Source of the DNA: Pigoraptor chileana
Lineage: Eukaryota; Opisthokonta; Filasterea
NCBI GenBank assembly: GCA_943704495.1
Contig: CALSCR010004368.1
Location: 1-24,789, forward strand
DNA length: 24,789 nucleotides
Reading direction: 5' to 3'
The notes beneath the pieces were generated by a model, which did not search any database, was not told the DNA's origin, and saw nothing but the letters and a program-made list of their open reading frames with translations. This document shows positions 19,773 to 24,789 of this stretch, in pieces (within the stretch, counting starts at the first letter, position 1; each line of letters begins with the position of its first letter). Position numbers and translations under genes: made by a program.

Positions 19773-20131
19773 CTGATACGGTGCAAATTTGCGCGGTATC
19801 ACTAAGCAAGTCGGACTGATACGGTGCAAATTTGCGCGGTATCACTAAGGAAGTCGGACTGATACGGTGCAAATTTGCGCGGTATCACTAAGGAAGTCGG
19901 ACTGATACGGTGCAAATTTGCGCGGTATCACTAAGGAAGTCGGACTGATACGGTGCAAATTTGCGCGGTATCACTAAGGAAGTCGGACTGATACGGTGCA
20001 AATTTGCGCGGTATCACTAAGGAAGTCGGACTGATACGGTGCAAATTTGCGCGGTATCACTAAGGAAGTCGGACTGATACGGTGCAAATTTGCGCGGTAT
20101 AAACTAAGGAAGTCGAACTGATACGGTGAAA
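19773..20131. repeat. 43-bp palindromic tandem array, eight near-identical copies
   Basis: Copies start at 19773, 19816, 19859, 19902, 19945, 19988, 20031 and 20074; a ninth, diverged start follows at 20118. Units differ from each other by only a base or so (for example AAGCAAGTC in place of AAGGAAGTC in the first). Each unit contains a 26-bp imperfect palindrome that starts GATACGGTGC, has the perfect centre GCAAATTTGC and ends GCGCGGTATC, with only two mismatched pairs. Such homogeneity points to recent expansion or ongoing homogenisation. Open minus-strand frames through it are artefacts. Confidence 0.92.
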
Positions 20132-20676
20132 CGTGACTTGCGGAGATTGCGCCGAGATTGACACTGCGCTCAAATTGCAACGCCTTACACAATTCGCAAA
20201 CGCTCACTTCTATTAACAGCTGCATGGACTGAAACTACCAACGTAGCATATAGCTGCTCACTTATTGCGAGTTGCGCTTGTTGCAATTAACTGCTACACA
20301 TCTCAGTTAATACTGGTTGTTCCGGACAACAGAATCGGGAATGTCGGCTTCTCGTTCACCTGCCGCACCGTGCCGCCCGCCGGCTGGGACCACAAAATTG
20401 TTGTGGGACTATATATGCAGTCAGTTTGCCAACAAAGAGAAGTATGGTGCACTTTTTGACGGGCCTGGATGCCGAGTCCAAGCAGCGTGCGACAGCTTTG
20501 CCTCAGTTGCCATATTTTGCGTCTGAACAGCGTACATATCACACGGGTCAGTGGGCCGTCATGCTCGGCCGGAAGACTGCCGTTTTATTCGCTTGATTCA
20601 TGAGATTTCCTTATGTACCCTTTTTTTCATATAGCTTAAGATTCATTTGATCCCTGATTGTCTTGTGACATTACAC
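20132..20676. other. No confident gene
   Basis: A protein-like stretch near 20295-20440 on the plus strand (LVVPDNRIGNVGFSFTC..., PPAGWDHKIVVGLY) could be part of the same broken unit as the fragment at 20677, but it is too short to call. The rest is featureless. Confidence 0.3.
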
Positions 20677-20916
20677 ATGCAATGCAACGTTGAATTGGTT
20701 GCCGGCAACTGTGTAGTGATGTCATGGCAATTCGGCAATGCAACCTACCAGTCCGCGCCATTCGAGTCCGTGCCGGAGGAGGTCGTACCCCTGCAGTACG
20801 GAGAGTGGGTCTACAGCTAGTCACGGCTCTTGCCTTCGGCGAAGACGGCTCCGCGGTGACAGACCACTGGCATTGCTGGGCCGGCCTGGTTCTGAAACCA
20901 GCCACACCGCGAGAGT
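20677..20916 (+). pseudogene. Possible fragment of a broken gene, two frames
   Basis: An ATG at 20677 opens a 47-codon frame (MSWQFGNATYQSAPFES, ending LQYGEWVYS and a TAG at 20818-20820). Protein-like sequence continues at once in another frame to 20916 (LVTALAFGEDGSAVTDHWHC, then WAGLVLKP). The two parts read naturally as one protein with a single frame change, but no family is recognised. Confidence is low because both pieces are short. Confidence 0.28.
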
Positions 20917-21331
20917 AAGTCGCTCAAGTGTGTCTCTCGGTATATGAAACACAACACCGGGCATAATCCCCTGGTAATAATGAATCAGAAGTAGCTCAAT
21001 GTGGTAACATGAAACGACATCACGATGACGTCTCCGTTTGACACCCCATTTTTGGGGGGGTTCAGGAATTGTGCGGTACAAATGTGCTGTATGAACGTTG
21101 CGATCTGCGCATTGAAAGCGTTGAAGTATCTGTATGACCGGGGAGCGTTGGGATCGGTGAATAATGCGATCTGCGAGCGTTACGATCAGAGTGAACGTTT
21201 GCGATCTGAGAATTGCCGGTTCAAATATTTGTGCACCTTTCATGCGATCTCGAGCCAAATCTCTGGCCAGTCGCCCCCGATGAAGAGGAATCGAAGAGGG
21301 CTGACGGTATCAGAGCCAGAGTGCGTGCACC
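20917..21331. other. No gene seen; short dispersed GCGATCT motif
   Basis: The heptamer GCGATCT recurs four times between 21100 and 21250, with related ACGATCAG in between. This may be the trace of an old short tandem repeat. Open frames here show no domain. Confidence 0.3.
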
Positions 21332-21837
21332 GTGATTAACTTTTCACATCTTCAAAATGACAAATGTAAAATTGGTGAAATGGTACAGACCCTTTCCGAG
21401 CTCAGAAAACAAGACGAAAACTTGCCGGAGGCAGAGTACATGGCGGCTGCGGAAGAGGCTCTGCTTGGCTTTATGCCAGAGCATCATCAGCATTTGCGGC
21501 TCCTGGCCATGACAGGGAGGGACAGGGGGCAGAGCAACCGCCAAAGTCTTCCGAGGTTGATCGCCCTCGCGGTGCATTCCGAACTCAAAACCACATTCCA
21601 AGGAGCCTTGAGACAGCAGTGAGTGACGACAGTGGGTGACCGCACGTGGGTTGACGGCAGTTGCAAATGCTGTGCATAGATAGATGTCATGCAGTCTGCT
21701 AATGCCGTCTCTCAGCTTGCACTCACCCTCAAACACTTGCCCTCCGAAAGGCGGCCTATGCCGCGCCCGAACCTCCCGTCGACTGAGCGGGTTGCGTCCA
21801 TTCTCTTCGAGCACTGCGACTTGAGTGTCAAGTAGAA
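21332..21837 (+). pseudogene. Diverged paralogue of the middle of the 4.3-8.8 kb gene (two exons)
   Basis: The first part (to about 21620) reads IGEMVQTLSEL, EYMAAAEEALL, then SLPRLIALAVHSELK. It lines up along its length with IEKIIAELSDF, VYVAAASALLQ and SLARYIALSVHPRFK in the minus-strand gene (7234-6920). At the matching place both have a donor (GTGAGT here, GTGGGT there), and the next block here (21676-21837: LALTLKH...LPSTERVASILFEHC) resembles LLLTLGP...PPLLSELACILLEGC there. The phases of the donor and the most likely acceptor here do not fit, and the similarity stops at a TAG near 21837, so it is probably a broken partial copy. The upstream limit is unclear. Confidence 0.5.
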
Positions 21838-22343
21838 TTAAACAGTGCATTTCTCGATATCAAGCGTTCATTCTTGAGCCGGAAGATAGAAACAGGCAAG
21901 AGATATCTATTGGTCGGGAATTTATTCTTGTCAAATCGACTATCATAACCGCATCGGATCCGACGGTGGACATTCCAATCCCCGCAGGCCCAACGTTGGA
22001 AATATTGGTTGACGGCAAGGGCATTCAAGACTTGGCACGGTCTGTTGGTGGGTTGGGGGGAATTGGTTACCCGTCGATGGTGGTCATTTTGCTCATTTTC
22101 ACGTCTGTCGCGATTACATGGGATATGTGCTTAAGAATCCAGATATTCACAGTGATTCCTTTGTCAATCATAAGACAAGAATACAGTGGATGCACAACTC
22201 TGCCTGATCGTACAGTTCTTCGAATAAAACAATCAACGGCATCGCCAATTGCAGTTGTGGCGCAGCATTATCAGAGAACGTACAGTGATCGGGGACAATT
22301 AAACTGGTATCCGTTGCTCATCACGGAGTGTACCTCGCTCTAA
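21825..22343 (+). CDS. Hypothetical ORF, 172 codons
   Basis: An ATG-started frame that overlaps the end of the paralogue fragment by a few codons. The sequence is Ile/Val-rich with a possible single hydrophobic segment near residues 80-100 (MVVILLIFTSVAITW). No domain is recognised. Two AATAAA signals at 22507-22512 and 22518-22523 could end a transcript coming from here. It may be only a long chance frame. Confidence 0.3.
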   Translation: MSSRIKQCISRYQAFILEPEDRNRQEISIGREFILVKSTIITASDPTVDIPIPAGPTLEILVDGKGIQDLARSVGGLGGIGYPSMVVILLIFTSVAITWDMCLRIQIFTVIPLSIIRQEYSGCTTLPDRTVLRIKQSTASPIAVVAQHYQRTYSDRGQLNWYPLLITECTSL

Positions 22344-22612
22344 AAGCACCCGGCCTAGCACTCATGAGCCTGACAAACCAAATGCGAACTACGTGCTGGG
22401 TGTGTGCGGCTGAGTGTGTGCTGCGCGTGAGCGGATTGCTTAAAAAATTTCAAGCCAGCGGAAAAAAAATTCAAGCCAACCGTCTTGCCCTTGGATGTTG
22501 AACTTCAATAAAACTTCAATAAAACAACTCAGAACCGTGGGTGACGGTCCGTGCCTGCAGCAAACAAACAAAGAACCGTGGTGGCGCGGCGGTCCGTGCC
22601 TATCCGTGCCTT
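22344..22612. other. Intergenic: paired polyadenylation signals and a direct repeat
   Basis: The sequence AACTTCAATAAA occurs twice in a row at about 22501-22523, giving two AATAAA signals. An imperfect direct repeat (GAACCGTGG...CGGTCCGTGCCT) follows at about 22530-22605, just ahead of the next gene. TTCAAGCC occurs twice near 22450-22480 between A-runs. Confidence 0.45.
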
Positions 22613-24130
22613 ATGGCGCCACAACGGTCAAAGGCACACAGTCGTGCCTCAAAATCGTTGTTCGCCAGCACTGTGCAATCGTATCTGCGGTTGCGCAACC
22701 ATCATGACGTGGCTGCGGACGCGTTATTCGACACAATTATTGCCCAGCGTATCGGCAATCTCGAAGAGGCTCTCTGCGACTGTGCTTGCAAGGTGACTTC
22801 GCAACGGGATCAGCTTTATCGTCCGCTCCTTGAGCTGTTTTCGCAACGAATCCTCGGTTTGAAAACGCGGAAGGGAATCGTGGCTTTGGCGAGCGCATTT
22901 CAGACAGCGGTTTGTCGTCGTGTGCCCGAATTCTTGGACGATCTCCTCGAGATACCCGCGTTCCAAATGCTTGACCTCCAGGCGGCGTACGAATGTGGAC
23001 TGAAAGCCCTCTCGTCTGGTCGGTCTTTTGAAATCTACGCGGCACGGTTGCGCTCGTTGCCATGCGTGAAGGCCGCCCGCGAAATGGGCAAGGACGATTT
23101 TGTGCAATACGTCGATAGTTTTTGCACACCATCGCATGTACGCCGCACGCAACGTGCTCGCGTTTTTCATCGAAGACATGCCGATTGGCACATTTCTAGC
23201 GCTCCACGACGGCCTTCACTTCGACCGCCCTCCCGCGTGTATGACACCCAGCTCTCTTGTATTACAGCAGCCGCAAAGACATTGAAAAGCTGTGCGCACA
23301 GCTACAAACGATGCACGCACATTACGAGGAGATGCGCCCCGAAGCGAGCGAATACTTGCAATGGACGGTTGAGCTCTATGAGGCGTTGATCACAAGCAGC
23401 ACGCACGCGTGCAACGAGATTGTGATGCGTGTCGTTGTACGCGAGCTGATCAAATGGGCCATGATTCACATTGTGCACAGGATTGAATTTTCTGACCCCG
23501 GCCGCCTTGGCATACTTATTGAAGAGGGAGTACTGACGGTCCAAGAAGCCCTGGATGTTTACGACGCTCAAAAAAGGTGGTTCGGAAACTTTCCGTTTGA
23601 CAGCGTCATGGCCAGCGTGGTGGACCTGCCAACAGCCATGCGTGCGCTCAAGGCCGCCGTATGTGACGGAGCGCCCGGAGGGGTTTGTCGAAAAGGTTGT
23701 GCAAATCCCGATCCTTGAAAACACGTCCGTAGCAGACTGGCGGTGGACGACTCGGCTTTTCGGGACCGTCAAGGCCATTGACGAGGACGATCCTGACCAA
23801 ATTGCGACGTCGGAATTGTTTTGTGAGACGGGCGAAGTGTACGATCGGGATGAAGTTGAGAAGAGTATTCTTATGGACGCGATTGGCAAATATCGACCTG
23901 CCAGTGGAGAGGAATTTGGTCTCTCATACATGACGATCGACCATGTCCATGCGTGCATCCAGTTCAAAACCATACGCCCTGGATTTGCCGCGCACGTTTT
24001 GAACGTGCACAATGACAAACTTGAAGAGTACCTTGCGTACATTTGGAGACTCGAACATTATGCAAACGTGCTCAAGCAGCGCCTGACCACAATACCGGCA
24101 ACGAACGCATTGGCATGCCTTAACTTTTAA
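22613..24130 (+). pseudogene. Unrecognised gene read through three frames; decayed or with very short introns
   Basis: I do not recognise the family. The ATG at 22613 (MAPQRSKAHSRASKSLF) opens a helical, protein-like frame to about 23125. Coding character then passes to the next frame (MYAARNVLAFFIEDMPIGTF) to about 23250, then to the third (SRKDIEKLCAQLQTMHAHYE) to about 23665, and back to the first (VVQIPILENTSVADWRW) to the stop at 24130. All three changes go the same way (+1). The second is exactly absorbed by a 31-bp GT...AG segment (23238-23268: donor GTGTATG, acceptor CTTGTATTACAG) and the third by a 37-bp one (from 23659, GTATGT...GAAAAG). The first lies near a T5 run at 23120. AATAAA at 24188-24193 is a normal-looking polyadenylation signal. 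No DNA-binding, catalytic or membrane motif is seen. Confidence 0.5.
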
Positions 24131-24365
24131 AGTCGCAAACCAGAAAAGATGAGTGCGGTTGTTGAATTTCGTAATGCTCACAAAATGAATAAATACACAC
24201 TCATAGACGCAACTGCATTCCAGTCCACATATGTTGCACGAAACAATGATTGTGGTTGAACACAAACGGTCTGTCAACATATATACAGTAAATTTGCCTT
24301 CATAGTCCTTCTCGACATGAGTTTTCCGTATGCACTCGCGGGGGCGCGGCGATCCGTGCGGTTAA
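24131..24365. other. 3' flank with polyadenylation signal
   Basis: AATAAA at 24188-24193 lies 58 bases after the stop of the preceding gene. The rest is AT-rich with no open frame of note. Confidence 0.5.
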
Positions 24366-24789
24366 CGCAAACCGTCTGATCGTCTCAATCACAGTGTGTC
24401 AAATGCAAACCGTCTGATCGTCTCAAACACAGTGTGTGAAACGCAACCCTTTTGATCGTCTCAATCACAGTGTGCGAAACGGCGACCGTCTGCTCGTCTC
24501 AAACACAGTGTGTCAAACGCAAACCGTCTGCTCGTTTCAATCACAGTGTGCGAAACGGCGACCGTCTGATCGTCTCAATCACAGTGTGTCAAATGCAAAC
24601 CGTCTGCTCGTCTCAATCACAGCGTGTCAAACGCAAACCGTCTGATCGTCTCAATTACAGTGTGCGAAACGGCGACCGTCTGACCGTCTCAATCACAGTG
24701 TGTCAAACGCAAACCGTCTGATCGTCTCAATCACAGTGTGCGAAACGGCGACCGTCTGATCGCCTCAATCACAGTGTGTCAAATGCAAA
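24366..24789. repeat. 38-bp tandem array running off the right edge
   Basis: Eleven units anchored on ACCGTCTG recur every 38 bp (24371, 24409, then a variant at 24447, 24485 and so on to 24751). Two unit types largely alternate: one ends in TGTCAAA(C/T)GCAA and one in TGCGAAACGGCG, so the true period may be 76 bp. There are no unique spacers, so it is not CRISPR. Open frames through the array are artefacts. Confidence 0.9.

Noticed and set aside
1-24789. Virus-like or LTR-type element
   Set aside because: I found no capsid, integrase, reverse transcriptase, polymerase B or terminal-repeat signature in any frame; the unknown genes are not evidence for one.

Overview
The window looks like nuclear DNA of a eukaryotic microbe that I cannot name. 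The evidence is spliceosomal-type GT...AG introns (mostly about 76-140 bp, donors GTGAGT, GTGAGC, GTGGGT, GTAAAT), an F-box/leucine-rich-repeat protein, a secreted multidomain nuclease, AATAAA-type polyadenylation signals and five unrelated tandem-repeat arrays. No virus-like element or transposon was recognised.

Layout. 1-1095: a 54-bp tandem array grading into an 18-bp array. 1136-1367: an inverted, diverged copy of the 3' end of a gene that lies at 4199-8767. 1915-3061: an unrecognised acidic-protein gene on + whose frame changes several times. 3515-3810: a 36-bp array carrying CACGTG cores. 4311-8767 (minus): a large unrecognised gene with about eleven introns, most of which splice in frame, but with two in-frame stops and one frame change. 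8812-8860: a tRNA-like fragment. 9479-11129 (+): a decayed F-box/LRR gene. 12068-13696 (+): an intact F-box/LRR gene. 13705-18929 (minus): a six-exon gene. 19773-20131: eight near-identical 43-bp palindromic repeats. 20677-22343 (+): fragments, one of which is a paralogue of the middle of the 4.3-8.8 kb gene. 22613-24130 (+): an unrecognised gene spread over three frames. 24366 to the end: a 38-bp array.

The most interesting item is the six-exon minus-strand gene. Reading through five phase-compatible introns gives one 1540-residue secretory protein with a DNase II-like domain at the N-terminus, a long unknown middle, an acidic linker, a complete DRGH-type (EndoG/Serratia NUC family) DNA/RNA non-specific endonuclease domain, and a cysteine-rich tail. 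This would join two unrelated nuclease folds in one secreted or lysosomal polypeptide. In the first DNase II motif the usual H-x-K reads R-T-H, so that half may be altered or non-catalytic, while the NUC motif is complete. Its stop codon lies 8 bp from the stop codon of the convergent intact F-box/LRR gene.

The two long genes between 12 and 19 kb are open throughout, so the frame changes elsewhere are unlikely to be general sequencing noise. They are better read as gene decay, with very short introns as a second possibility for some of them. All names rest on motifs read by eye; no database search was possible.
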